DNA from: a bacterium
Lineage (GTDB): Bacteria > UBP6 > UBA1177
Direction: 5' to 3'
Assembly (NCBI GenBank): GCA_016290135.1
Contig: JAEESW010000001.1
Coordinates: 119,565-183,564, forward strand
DNA: 64,000 bases
Part shown: in pieces, positions 36,021-44,851 of the stretch
Layout: the number at the start of each line of letters is the position of its first letter
How positions within the stretch are numbered: the stretch's first letter is position 1
Made by a program: the position numbers and the translations under genes
Notes under the pieces: generated by a model
The model's input: the letters and a program-made list of their open reading frames with translations, nothing else
The model's database searches: none
What the model was told of the DNA's origin: nothing

Positions 36021-37115
36021 TCAGTTGACTCCTACTGCATCTCCTGCATTCGGGTCAACAAGGTCGAAGACCGTGTCAAGCTGATTGACCAGCGTATCGC
36101 AGTCCATCGAGTCCGAAACTTTTCTGAACTGGAATATTGATTTGTCTTTGAGCGTGGTCGTGTTTTTCGGAGCTTTCAATGTTGCATTGGTAGCATCTAC
36201 CAAAAACTGCTCGTCACTCCAGTCAACATTTCCTTCAATTTTGTCTTCAGCAACCATTTTGCCTTCAAATACATGCCACAGTCTCTGGACATAGTACATG
36301 GTACCGGTCGAAAGAGAAGTCTTGCCTTTAATGCCGAGCGTAAATGCGGCCTTGCCGTCTTCGTCATGGTCGAAGATCCTTGAATCGGTCTTTTTGTCAA
36401 TCATATTTTCGGTCGCCGGGTTGTCCATGCGTGCACCGCGGAGTTCCCAGTCTTTGTTGAGTTTGAAAGAAATCTCTTCGCCGTTTTCTGCAACTTCTAC
36501 ATAAGGAGTATCTTCCTGACCGGCGATGTCAGCAGGTTTCCAATGGAAGAAGACGGTATTGAACTTCGATTCGTTGAAAAGGACATTACTTGCGGAAGTA
36601 GCGTTCTTTTCTCCGGTCCTGTTGTCCGTTCTGCAAAGTTTGTTGTCAACCTTGTTCATATCAAGCTGTCCTTTTTCGTTGACATAGAAATCAGCAATAA
36701 AATATCTGGTCGTGATACTAGGAGCAGGTATACCGAGAGCTACTGAATTAGAATGGAGAATGACTTCTGCCGCCCATCTGCCGACAAATTTTTTATAAAG
36801 CGGATTTTCGTTATCAGGATCGGTCGGATCATCGGTCGGATCATCGGTCGGATCGTCAGTCGGATCATCGGTCGGATCGTCGGTCGGATCGTCGGTCGGA
36901 TCATCGGTCGGATCATCGGTCGGATCGTCAGTCGGATCGTCGGTCGGATCATCGGTCGGGTCTGTGTCTGCTGCGGTGTCGGGATTCTCTTCGGTATCGG
37001 TATCTGTAACCGTGTCAGTGTCATCGGCTTTTTCCGGTTTTTTGCTGTCACCGCCGCATGAAACAAAGAAAAGTGTTGCACAGATTGCAACGATCGAAAT
37101 CATGAATTTTTTCAT
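36021..37115 (-). CDS. lipoprotein with DDPT-repeat tether
   Basis: Lipoprotein of 364 residues (lipobox FVSC, Cys20). The tether (about 25-110) begins with TDTVTDTDTEEN and then repeats DDPT about eleven times. The C-terminal domain of about 250 residues matches that of the 34857 gene (CRTDNRTG, NTVFFHWKP, LNKDWELRGA, IFDHDEDG). ATG 37115 is chosen because GGAGG lies 6 nt upstream; an in-frame TTG at 37127 is not needed. It follows the FadL-like gene by 26 bp and ends at a terminator, so those two form an operon. The tether would hold the domain away from the membrane; function unknown. Confidence 0.78.
   Translation of the reverse strand: MKKFMISIVAICATLFFVSCGGDSKKPEKADDTDTVTDTDTEENPDTAADTDPTDDPTDDPTDDPTDDPTDDPTDDPTDDPTDDPTDDPTDDPTDDPTDPDNENPLYKKFVGRWAAEVILHSNSVALGIPAPSITTRYFIADFYVNEKGQLDMNKVDNKLCRTDNRTGEKNATSASNVLFNESKFNTVFFHWKPADIAGQEDTPYVEVAENGEEISFKLNKDWELRGARMDNPATENMIDKKTDSRIFDHDEDGKAAFTLGIKGKTSLSTGTMYYVQRLWHVFEGKMVAEDKIEGNVDWSDEQFLVDATNATLKAPKNTTTLKDKSIFQFRKVSDSMDCDTLVNQLDTVFDLVDPNAGDAVGVN
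36826..36957 (-). repeat. 12-bp tandem repeat encoding DDPT
   Basis: Eleven consecutive 12-bp units of the form GGATCATCGGTC (plus-strand reading) occur with only A/G variation at two positions. The unit length keeps the frame, so changes in copy number would alter tether length without breaking the gene. Confidence 0.92.
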
Positions 37116-37141
37116 TTTTTCCTCCAAAAAAAATTGTCAAA

Positions 37142-38659
37142 TCACCATATGACTTCTGCTGAAATACCTATGTTCAAAAGAAATCCTTCGCTTGTCCAGC
37201 CCGGAAAACCGGGGTTGTTGGTCTGCATTTCCTTTTTTATGGTTGCCACATCCTCAGATGAAAGTTCGGAACCGTAATATCCGGCTTCATCGTCAGGAAC
37301 TTCGTCAACCAGTCCGCCGTCTTTCATGGCGCGTTCAAGATCCTTCTCTTCAGTCCTGCTGAGGAGCCACTGCAGAGAACCGCTTATTCCGGCACCGATC
37401 TTGACCTGATCAGTAATGCCGAAATATTCGTGGTAACCGAGAGAGAAGCCGAACCTGTCGTTGTCGACATAGTTTTCTCTGCCCGTCTGAGCAGGAACGG
37501 GACTCGGAACATAAGTGAAGCCGAATGCGGCTCTGCGTTCAGGATGTCTCATGAGCAGACCTGCCGTTGCGGAGAATGTATCACTCCATTTATCATAAGG
37601 TTTTTCGCCGTGCCGGTTGATGTAAGTCGACCACCTTGACCATTCGAATCCGGCCATGGGAGTAAGTATGTAGTCATGTGCTATCTTGAAATCATAGTAG
37701 GTGCCGATCGAAAGTTTTATAGGCTGATAACCTGCCGTCATCGAGGATTCGGCCTTGAGATATTTTTGACCTTCCGGATAGAGATAGTCCAGACCTAAGA
37801 CCTGCATCTCGTTGTTGAGTTTGACGATACCCGTGTTCGTCGGGAAGTGGAAAGTCCCGGTGAGATGCCATCCTGCGACCGGGTTAGCCACGAATGAGAA
37901 GTAGGGCATTACAGATGCGCCGACATTCATCTTTGCGTTTATGAGCTGCTGGGAAGGGTTCGAAGCATTCGGAACGAAAACGCGGTTCTGAGTTTTTGTA
38001 TAAGTCGAGATCGCAAGCCCGGCACCGATCCTGAAGTAACGGCCGAATCTTCCGGCAAGAGCCAATGCCGCGCTGAACTGTTTCAGTCTGTCGCCGTAAA
38101 GCTCGAACTGAAGGCTGTTTGAAAAATACTGTTCCCTTTCGTCGTTGAAAAAAGGCTCCTGAGTCTGGATCCCTGAAATAGGAAGAAGTGCATAAACACC
38201 GACAGCGAGCTGTCCTCCTATTTTTTCAAGACTTTTCTTCGCTATGTTTTTAACTGCTCCGAGCATGATGACGCCGTCGAATGAGTCATAATCGGCGGAA
38301 CCGCGCCTGTTTATCAGGTCGGCTGTGGGCAGAGGCGCATTGTAGCCTTCGATCCCGGTCCCCATGTTCGAAGTTTCAAAATCGTGGATATAAGATCCGA
38401 TGTCGTATCCGTTGGGACGGACGGCATGTTTTATCGACTTGTTCTGGATCGTCATTCCGAAACCGATCTTGAAGGAATCGTCCAAAGTTGCGAGGTCTGC
38501 GGGGTTGAAGTAAGCCGCCTCGGCGCCGGTCGAGATTATGCGTGAAGTGAACGGATGGACCGCATCCTGCGCGCCGACAAGTTCAAGGACGGAAGAAGCC
38601 GAAAGCGTTGCCGAAAAGCATACGCAAACAGCGAGGAATAAAATTTTTTTCAACGACAT
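37142..38659 (-). CDS. FadL/OmpP1-like outer-membrane protein
   Basis: Outer-membrane beta-barrel of 505 residues. A signal peptide ends near SATLSAS. The N-terminal region has GAEAAYFNPADLATL, resembling the NPA motif of the FadL/OmpP1/TodX family, which lets hydrophobic molecules cross the outer membrane. Many alternating aromatic strands follow, and the last residues end in an aromatic (SAEVIW), as barrels usually do. GGAG precedes the ATG. The DDPT lipoprotein follows after 26 bp, so the two might work together at the outer membrane. The barrel is confident, the family likely, and the substrate unknown. Confidence 0.75.
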   Translation of the reverse strand: MSLKKILFLAVCVCFSATLSASSVLELVGAQDAVHPFTSRIISTGAEAAYFNPADLATLDDSFKIGFGMTIQNKSIKHAVRPNGYDIGSYIHDFETSNMGTGIEGYNAPLPTADLINRRGSADYDSFDGVIMLGAVKNIAKKSLEKIGGQLAVGVYALLPISGIQTQEPFFNDEREQYFSNSLQFELYGDRLKQFSAALALAGRFGRYFRIGAGLAISTYTKTQNRVFVPNASNPSQQLINAKMNVGASVMPYFSFVANPVAGWHLTGTFHFPTNTGIVKLNNEMQVLGLDYLYPEGQKYLKAESSMTAGYQPIKLSIGTYYDFKIAHDYILTPMAGFEWSRWSTYINRHGEKPYDKWSDTFSATAGLLMRHPERRAAFGFTYVPSPVPAQTGRENYVDNDRFGFSLGYHEYFGITDQVKIGAGISGSLQWLLSRTEEKDLERAMKDGGLVDEVPDDEAGYYGSELSSEDVATIKKEMQTNNPGFPGWTSEGFLLNIGISAEVIW

Positions 38660-38725
38660 TTATATCTCCAATATAAAAATAACTTAACTTACAACGAACA
38701 ATGAGACTTTTTAACAAGCCTCAGG

Positions 38726-39502
38726 TTACATCATCCCCAAATATTTCATGGCCTTTTTTATGTCCTCCCAGACAGGCCGTTTGTAGCTTTCGTTCCGCAG
38801 CAAAGCACTCGGATGATATGTGACAAAAACCTTTATTCCTTCGTATTCATAGCTCGTCTCACGGGCTTTCGACATCGGACTTTCGATGCCGAGCAGATTT
38901 TTCATCGCAACTTTTCCAAGTAAAATCAAGACTTTAGGATTCACGATCCGAATCTGTTCCTTCAAAAATCCTATGCAGCACTGAGCCTCATCCGGCATCG
39001 GATCGCGGTTCGCCGGCGGTCTGCACTTGACAATGTTTGCGATGTAGACCTGCTCGCGCGGGATCTTCATGCCGTTTTCGATTATTTTTGTGAGAAGCTG
39101 CCCCGCCTTTCCGACAAAAGGTCTGCCGGTCAGATCCTCGTCTTCGCCGGGCCCTTCGCCGATGAACATGATGTCGGCATCCGGATTTCCTTCTCCGAAG
39201 ACTGTATTCGTCCGCTTTGCTGCAAGGCGGCAGCCCGAACATCTTTCAGTCTTGATGCGCAGCTTTTCAAGCGGCGGAAGCGATTCGTCGACCGGTTCTT
39301 CAGCCCTTTTTGTAGCTACATTCGCAGAAACGGGGGATGCCGTAGCGATCGAGACAAAACCTGCGTTTCTGAAAGTTTTCAAAATTTCTTCGGAAATATC
39401 CGACCGAATTTCTTCTGCGAATTTATCGTTGAAGGTGAACGGCTCGATCTGCTGCTGCCAAAGCAGCCATGCTTCAAGCGATTCGGAAACTGAAGGGATC
39501 AA
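38726..39502 (-). CDS. udg: family 4 uracil-DNA glycosylase
   Basis: DNA repair enzyme that removes uracil from DNA; 258 residues. The family 4 core has motif A GEGPGEDEDLTGRPFVG, motif B HPSALLR, and four cysteines for a [4Fe-4S] cluster (CSGC, VKCRPP and the later CC). An N-terminal extension of about 80 residues precedes it. The start is TTG 39502, which overlaps the stop of the HEAT gene (TTGA) and so is probably coupled; an internal start after the extension cannot be excluded. Similar proteins in some phages are fused to DNA polymerase, but here the gene is a standalone housekeeping enzyme. Confidence 0.92.
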   Translation of the reverse strand: MIPSVSESLEAWLLWQQQIEPFTFNDKFAEEIRSDISEEILKTFRNAGFVSIATASPVSANVATKRAEEPVDESLPPLEKLRIKTERCSGCRLAAKRTNTVFGEGNPDADIMFIGEGPGEDEDLTGRPFVGKAGQLLTKIIENGMKIPREQVYIANIVKCRPPANRDPMPDEAQCCIGFLKEQIRIVNPKVLILLGKVAMKNLLGIESPMSKARETSYEYEGIKVFVTYHPSALLRNESYKRPVWEDIKKAMKYLGMM

Positions 39503-41016
39503 TTCTTTTCTCTGCCGTACCTGAGAATAAACAAATTGTCTTCGATAGCGTTTGCCGCCTCTTCGCGGACTTTCGGATCAGTCTCTTCGCTTACGAGTTT
39601 CTTGAGGTAATCCTGGACCGATTTGTCGGCGATCTTTGCAAGAGACTGGATGCCGATCGATTTCGCGAGGATCGATTTTTCACGGACGATGAAGTCGTAA
39701 AGCGGTTTCGCGCCGCCGGCATTGCCGAGCTGACCGATCGACATTGCAGCTGTCGTTCTGATTTCTTCCTTGGAGTCTTCGTTCAGGACCTGAATGAGGA
39801 AAGGAAGTGATTCTGCGAACTGGTATGATCCGACGACAGAAAGGATCGTCTTCTTCCAGTAAGAATCGGTGCTTTTATTGAAAAGCGAAACGAGCGCTGC
39901 AGCGACATCTTTCGATTTTACCTTGTTGAAGTAGTTGTTGAACTCGAGCTTCCTTTCGGAGATTCTTTCGTTCGTAGCAGCTTTGAGAACGAGTTCGACC
40001 AAGTCGGCGCCGTCGTATTCCGAAATGATGGCAAGGACTTTTGCGAGCCATTCCGCGTCTCCGCTGTCAAGCTGAGATGAAATGAGTCTGATCGTGTCGG
40101 GAGAATCGATCTCGATGAGTGCGCGGACGAAGACCTCTTTGTTCGTCGCCGGTTTTTCTTCGGGGAAACATTCGCTCGAAGAAGGCGCGTAGAGGCTGAT
40201 CTTGTTGAGCAGTTTTCCGATGACAGGAACGCTCTGTTTCGAGTAGAGGTTCATTGCTGCGAAACCGAAAGCGGTCTGGTTGTCTGCGTTGAAACCTTCC
40301 GCCTTGTTAAGGATCTGCTGGTTGAAGTAAAGTTCGCCTTTGATCTCGCCCGAGAATTTGACTGCGAGGCATGAAAGTGTGTCGGAACCCGCAATGAAGG
40401 AATCGTATTTCTCGTCATCGATCGGAAGTCCGCCGATCCTTGCGACAGCTACTGCCGTGCGGAGCGATGCAGCGTCCTTTTCTTCGATGAATTCGGTCAA
40501 AAGGCGCTCAAAGATCTCTTTTGTCGAGTCGTTCTGCATATTGTCGGCTTTTTCGCGGATCGCCTTTATCGCGACTTCGAGAAGCCTTTCGTCAAAGAAC
40601 TGCCAGAAGTTGATCCTGTACGGAGTGTTGAAGGAGAAGTTGACCTTGTTGTCTTTCGTGACAGGGATCGTGATGCTGTTTTCAAGCAGTCTGTAGTCTT
40701 TTGCCCCTTTTTTGAGGATGAAAATGTAGGCATCGCCTTTTTTGTAGGCGTCTCTTTTGTAGCGGAGCCTGATTTTTTCGTTGTCGAGCCCGTTGATCTC
40801 GATGTCACCGGAAGCTTCGCCGGCATAAACTTTGTCGACAGTGACTTTCGCCTTTGTTTTTCCGCCCTGGATGTATTTTCCAAGGATTATAGTGTCCGCG
40901 CTTTCAAGAGATTTGACAAAATCTTCATCCTTCAATTGGACTTTGTCATCGAGCACAGACTGCGCGAAAATTGATGAAGTGAAAAAAATCACTAATAAAA
41001 ATAACGTTTTGAGCAT
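39499..41016 (-). CDS. exported HEAT-repeat protein
   Basis: Secreted protein of 505 residues with a clear signal peptide (LKTLFLLVIFFTSSIFAQ). The N-terminal third (about 20-130) looks like a beta domain (DTIILGKYIQGGKTKAKVTV), and the remainder is helical. HEAT-type repeats are clearest at the C-terminal end, such as EIRTTAAMSIGQLGN and KVREEAANAIED. These repeats usually form protein-binding superhelices. ATG 41016 is preferred because GGGGG precedes it; ten upstream in-frame codons are an extension. It has its own strong promoter and is translationally linked to the uracil-DNA glycosylase behind it, without obvious functional reason. Confidence 0.8.
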   Translation of the reverse strand: MLKTLFLLVIFFTSSIFAQSVLDDKVQLKDEDFVKSLESADTIILGKYIQGGKTKAKVTVDKVYAGEASGDIEINGLDNEKIRLRYKRDAYKKGDAYIFILKKGAKDYRLLENSITIPVTKDNKVNFSFNTPYRINFWQFFDERLLEVAIKAIREKADNMQNDSTKEIFERLLTEFIEEKDAASLRTAVAVARIGGLPIDDEKYDSFIAGSDTLSCLAVKFSGEIKGELYFNQQILNKAEGFNADNQTAFGFAAMNLYSKQSVPVIGKLLNKISLYAPSSSECFPEEKPATNKEVFVRALIEIDSPDTIRLISSQLDSGDAEWLAKVLAIISEYDGADLVELVLKAATNERISERKLEFNNYFNKVKSKDVAAALVSLFNKSTDSYWKKTILSVVGSYQFAESLPFLIQVLNEDSKEEIRTTAAMSIGQLGNAGGAKPLYDFIVREKSILAKSIGIQSLAKIADKSVQDYLKKLVSEETDPKVREEAANAIEDNLFILRYGREKN

Positions 41017-41060
41017 AGTGTTACCCCCATTTTTGGATAAGAACAAAATAAAATCTATAA

Positions 41061-41089
41061 TATTTATACAATAAAAGAGGATTTGTCAA
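41061..41089 (-). promoter_or_regulatory. promoter of the HEAT-udg operon
   Basis: On the minus strand TTGACA (41084-41089) is followed by TATAAA at 15 bp and TAAATA at 17 bp. The region is AT-rich and lies 45 nt ahead of the start at 41016. Confidence 0.6.
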
Positions 41090-41108
41090 TAAAAACGGAA
41101 AGATGCGT

Positions 41109-42239
41109 TTAGATGGTGTATGTGTATTTAAAATCGATCTGTCCGTCGTAGAACTGCGGGAAAGGACGCGACCTGATTGCATCGAGGATGCAGTCTCCGA
41201 AAAGAGACGACTGATATTTTTCGGTCGTGAAGTAGGCGTCAAGGACGACACCGCTGCCTGCAACGCGGACCATGAGTTCCATCGTTCCCATCATGTTGCG
41301 GTCGCCCTGCTCGTATCTGCTCTGGTAGCACTGCGTTATGTCGGGGAGGAACTTGTTCATGTGCGAAGTGACGTGTTTTGCCTCAAGAGTCGCCGGAAGG
41401 TAATCCTCTCTGCCTGCCCATGCCGCACGGAGCGTCTCAAGATCGGGAGGAGTGGTCACGAACTGCGTGTCTGCCGGTCTTGCCGGTCTTTTTATCAGGT
41501 CGCCTTCGACTTTTGCCTGGCGCGCTATCATCTCGACGATGCTCTTGAATTTGCGCTCTTCTGCGTAACCGCGGGCCGTTTTACTCGTTTTGAAGTGTAT
41601 TTTGTTGATGTCTGCCCTGAATTCGAGGAGCGTCTTTACGACTTTTTCGTGGCCGTTCATGCTTGCGAACATGAGCGCACTCACGCCGTCGACCGTGACA
41701 TCGTTGATCTTCGCGTTGTTGTAAAGCAGGAATCTGACCATTTCATCGTGGCCGTAACGCGCAGCATCCATGAGCGGAGTCTCTTTGTATCTGTCTGAAT
41801 TGTTGACAGCCGCGCCTTTCTCGACGAGGTATTTGACAACTTCAAGATTTCCTTTTTTTGCAGCCCATGAAAGCGGTGTTTCATCACGGTAACCGTCCAT
41901 GACATCAATGTAGGCGTGCTTTTCGACAAGCTGTCTCACCATTTCCATGTTTCCGTGCCATGCGGCCCAGTGAAGCGGATATACGCCGCTTTTGTTCTTG
42001 GAGTTCACATCTGCGCCGGCAGCGAGAAATTTTCCGACGAGGGCGGTGTCATTGAGTCTTGCAGCCTCGACGAAAGCGTCAGGATCATTCGAGACCTTGA
42101 TGTTTTTTGAGGAACTTTCCTTCTTTTTGACCTGTTCGGTCTTTCCTTTCTCAGGCTGGCTTTCCGTCTTTGTGTCGGAAGTTCCGCACGAAACAAAAAC
42201 AACGAAAACGATCAAGAAAAGTAAGCGAAAAATTTTCAT
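41109..42239 (-). CDS. ankyrin-repeat lipoprotein with AgmX-type C-terminal domain
   Basis: Lipoprotein of 376 residues (lipobox FVSC, Cys18). After a charged linker come about five ankyrin repeats (about 55-215), for example GVYPLHWAAWHGNMEMVRQL and ETPLSWAAKKGNLEVVKYL. The last 75 residues (about 300-376) look like the AgmX/PglI-type, TonB-related C-terminal domain common in Myxococcota, with ITQCYQSRY, GTMELMVRVAGSGVV and DCILDAIRSRPFP, including its two cysteines. That domain usually ends proteins of the Agl/Glt gliding or related envelope machines. GGAGG and the ATGA overlap with the upstream lipoprotein gene support the start. It is the last gene of the plsC-mce operon, so a link with outer-membrane lipid transport is possible. 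Confidence 0.8.
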   Translation of the reverse strand: MKIFRLLFLIVFVVFVSCGTSDTKTESQPEKGKTEQVKKKESSSKNIKVSNDPDAFVEAARLNDTALVGKFLAAGADVNSKNKSGVYPLHWAAWHGNMEMVRQLVEKHAYIDVMDGYRDETPLSWAAKKGNLEVVKYLVEKGAAVNNSDRYKETPLMDAARYGHDEMVRFLLYNNAKINDVTVDGVSALMFASMNGHEKVVKTLLEFRADINKIHFKTSKTARGYAEERKFKSIVEMIARQAKVEGDLIKRPARPADTQFVTTPPDLETLRAAWAGREDYLPATLEAKHVTSHMNKFLPDITQCYQSRYEQGDRNMMGTMELMVRVAGSGVVLDAYFTTEKYQSSLFGDCILDAIRSRPFPQFYDGQIDFKYTYTI

Positions 42240-42919
42240 AATTCCTCCTGTTTATCAGATGATTTTTCAGAAACGACAAGTTCCATCCTCTTTTTTACAG
42301 CTCCGGCACTTTCTGTGTCGCCGTGTTTTTCAAAATATGCAAGCTGGAGGGCGAGATATTTAAGAGCCGCTTTTTTCCAGCCTTCTTCTGAAGCCGCCTT
42401 GACTGCTATGCCGGCTGTTTCTGCATCGTAGCATCCGCTTTTTGCAAAAAACGAAGCCTTGATAAGGAGCGATGCCGGATCTTTTTCGGAAGAAAGCTCC
42501 GAATTGACCTTTTCGACACTGCATTTCTGTGAAAACTCAAAAATATCGCGGTATTTCTTCGGAAGATCTTCTGATTTCCGCGCTTTGCCGGAAAGAAAAT
42601 TATAGTAAGCGACATTCTCTTCATTTTTCAGAAGCGGGAGCATGCCTGCGGCATCACGGCAGTCGGAGTATTCGAGAAGCGCGAAATCCACGATGCACCT
42701 TGTAAGATAAGCCTTCACGATTTCGTCCGGATCCACCGTCATTTTGAAATCTTCGAGCATTTTGTCGAAATATTTCGAAGCATAGCTTTCATTCCCGATA
42801 AAACTGCTTTCGATGAAATTCGCAGTATCGGCCATGGCGTTCTGCCTCCATGCCGGAATGTGCCCCGCGCCGCATGAAACCAGGAGAAAAAGCGTTGAAA
42901 CAAACAGGAAGACTTTCAT
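42236..42919 (-). CDS. small helical lipoprotein in the mce operon
   Basis: Lipoprotein of 227 residues (lipobox LVSC, Cys16). The mature part is almost all helical with spaced cysteines and TPR-like pairs (LKYLALQLAYFEKHGDTESA), ending in a charged tail. I do not recognise a family. ATG 42919 overlaps the stop of the MCE gene (TGATG); a GTG at 42922 is in frame. It overlaps the ankyrin gene by ATGA. Close coupling with MCE and PlsC suggests a partner in phospholipid handling, in the position that a lipoprotein such as MlaA-like or PqiC-like subunits might occupy, but no sequence motif supports either. Confidence 0.72.
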   Translation of the reverse strand: MKVFLFVSTLFLLVSCGAGHIPAWRQNAMADTANFIESSFIGNESYASKYFDKMLEDFKMTVDPDEIVKAYLTRCIVDFALLEYSDCRDAAGMLPLLKNEENVAYYNFLSGKARKSEDLPKKYRDIFEFSQKCSVEKVNSELSSEKDPASLLIKASFFAKSGCYDAETAGIAVKAASEEGWKKAALKYLALQLAYFEKHGDTESAGAVKKRMELVVSEKSSDKQEEL

Positions 42920-43860
42920 CACGGCAGGCCTATCTCCTTTTTCTGAGTGGTCGGAAGCACGCTGCGGACGTCTTTGACCATCGAATTTACAGAATTGATT
43001 ATCGAATCAAGATCTTTTCTGAGAACGTCCATGTCCTTCGTCCCTTCCTGGAGGTTTTCGCCAGATTTGATGAGGGATGCGATCAGAACGTCGAGATCCG
43101 TCATTTTTTTATTGACATCTTCGACTATCGCATTGATCTTGGAGAGCGTTCCGGAATCGCCAAGGATCTGGTCGTCTGCCTTGACGAGTGTTTTGTTGGC
43201 GTTGCTCACGAGAGTTTCGATCTCGCCCAAAGAGTTGTTGAGGTGCGCCACACCTTCGCGGAACTGCGCCGCAGCCGCCTTGTCGCCGGCCATCATCTCG
43301 ATTATGCCGCGTTTCTGCGCAAGATCGTTCGTGATCTTCTCGACATGGACCAGAGTTTTGTTGAGATCGCTCTCTTCATCGGTCAGTTTTTTCAGATTTG
43401 TCGCGATATCGTCTATTTTTTCGACCATCGGCTGAAGTTTTTTGATGACTTCGTTGATGTCATCGACCATTTTTGTCTCGAAAATATGGCTGCGGTCCGC
43501 ACGAGTCTCGCTGAGATTGGGTGTCGTGACGATGAATCTCGAAGAACCGATGAGCGGGCGTTCCAGCGTGAAGACCGAGCTTTTGTTGATGCGCATGGCG
43601 TGTTCTTCCGGGACTTTGACGAGGACGATGACCGTTCCGTTGTTGTCAAGCTCGAACCTTTCGACTTTTCCGATCTCGAATCCCGAGAAAAGAAGCGGCA
43701 TGCCTTCGGTTATACCCTCGCCGGTCGAGGATGAAAGGGTGTAGTAGAGGTGGTTCGTGAAGACATTTTTCCTGATGAGGATGAAAACTATGAATCCTGC
43801 TATCATCACAAGCGAGAGAAACAGGAACAAACCGACTTTGAAATTTGCGGAACTCTTCAA
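42919..43860 (-). CDS. MCE/MlaD family lipid-transport protein
   Basis: Inner-membrane anchored substrate-binding component of an MCE-type lipid transporter; 313 residues. TTG 43860 is chosen because AGGTGG precedes it and the protein then begins just before its single membrane helix (about 12-32); the longer in-frame ATG would add 39 atypical residues. The MCE domain spans about 38-115 (STGEGITEGMPLLFSGFEIGKVERF is its diagnostic loop region). The rest is a long coiled coil (about 130-300). The usual MlaE permease and MlaF ATPase are not in the window. plsC lies upstream and a lipoprotein is coupled downstream, giving a phospholipid theme. Confidence 0.87.
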   Translation of the reverse strand: MKSSANFKVGLFLFLSLVMIAGFIVFILIRKNVFTNHLYYTLSSSTGEGITEGMPLLFSGFEIGKVERFELDNNGTVIVLVKVPEEHAMRINKSSVFTLERPLIGSSRFIVTTPNLSETRADRSHIFETKMVDDINEVIKKLQPMVEKIDDIATNLKKLTDEESDLNKTLVHVEKITNDLAQKRGIIEMMAGDKAAAAQFREGVAHLNNSLGEIETLVSNANKTLVKADDQILGDSGTLSKINAIVEDVNKKMTDLDVLIASLIKSGENLQEGTKDMDVLRKDLDSIINSVNSMVKDVRSVLPTTQKKEIGLP

Positions 43861-43927
43861 AATCCACCTGAAGCGAAATAAAACAAAAACCGAAATATTA
43901 TAAGGATAAGTTGAATGAAGTAAATTT

Positions 43928-44647
43928 TTATTTAGGTGCGGCGGAAACCTGCTGTGCGGGCTTCTCCGATTCAACATAGTCCGAGATCAGCTTCTGGAGC
44001 CTTTCCGCAAGTTCCTGTCTCGTTTCGTTCTCGCCTATCCGTGTCGGAGGGAATATCTTGACTTTGACCTGTCCCGACCTGATGTCGAATTCTCCGGCTT
44101 TGAGGATCCTGTCGGCCCCGATTATCGCGACGGGAAGCACTTTGCAGCCGTTTTCGGTGAGGATCAGCGCGCCTGACTTGAATTTTCCGACATGCCCGTC
44201 ACGGCTCCTCGTTCCTTCGGGAAAGACCAGATACGAGCAGCGTTTCATCTTTTTTTCGGCCGCTTCGAGGCTTTTGACCGCGCTGCGCCTGTTCTTGCGG
44301 TCTATCGCCACAAAATCGTAAAGCCACATCGCCTGTCCGAACACAGGTATCGCGAAAAGTTCCTTTTTCGCAAGGACCCTCAGATTGATCGGCAGGTTCG
44401 CACCGATGATCGGGATGTCTGCGATGCTCTGGTGGTTGGCGGCCACGAGATAAGTCTCGCCCGGAACGATGTTTTCGAGTCCCTCCGCAGTGCAGCGGAC
44501 GCCGCAGGTCTTCAGGCAGACGGAAGAACAGTTCTTGAAGATTTTTCCGCCCAGCTTCCTCCTGGAGAGAATGTGAAACGGGAAAAGGAGCAGCGAAAGC
44601 AGAACATAAAAAGCAACAACAAAAAGGATGCAGATAAAACGGAACAT
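43928..44647 (-). CDS. plsC: 1-acyl-sn-glycerol-3-phosphate acyltransferase
   Basis: Membrane enzyme that acylates lysophosphatidic acid to phosphatidic acid; 239 residues. Motif I NHQSIAD has catalytic His72 and Asp77; motif III FPEGTRS is at about 142-148. A hydrophobic N-terminal segment anchors it. ATG 44647 is preferred since GAGGTG precedes it and this gives the standard length; in-frame codons further up add 35 residues of non-family sequence. It is first of a minus-strand set with an MCE protein 67 bp downstream, consistent with phospholipid synthesis and traffic. Confidence 0.92.
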   Translation of the reverse strand: MFRFICILFVVAFYVLLSLLLFPFHILSRRKLGGKIFKNCSSVCLKTCGVRCTAEGLENIVPGETYLVAANHQSIADIPIIGANLPINLRVLAKKELFAIPVFGQAMWLYDFVAIDRKNRRSAVKSLEAAEKKMKRCSYLVFPEGTRSRDGHVGKFKSGALILTENGCKVLPVAIIGADRILKAGEFDIRSGQVKVKIFPPTRIGENETRQELAERLQKLISDYVESEKPAQQVSAAPK

Positions 44648-44851
44648 GGCACCTCTCAGCACAAAAACGGGTAATTGTAATGAAATTTCGAAAATATGAA
44701 AGATAAAAGAAAAACAGTGTTTCCGTCTGTTTTTTCTGAAAAAAATCGGCATGTTCCGCGGAGAGCTTTTTTTCGACTTGATTTTTCCTGAATAATGTTT
44801 AACACTACTTAGATTTTAGTTTTTTTACTTTTTTGTTTTTTGGAGGTTTTA

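Noticed and set aside
36826..36957. Tandem repeat considered as a CRISPR array
   Set aside because: Units are 12 bp with no spacers and lie in frame inside a lipoprotein gene.
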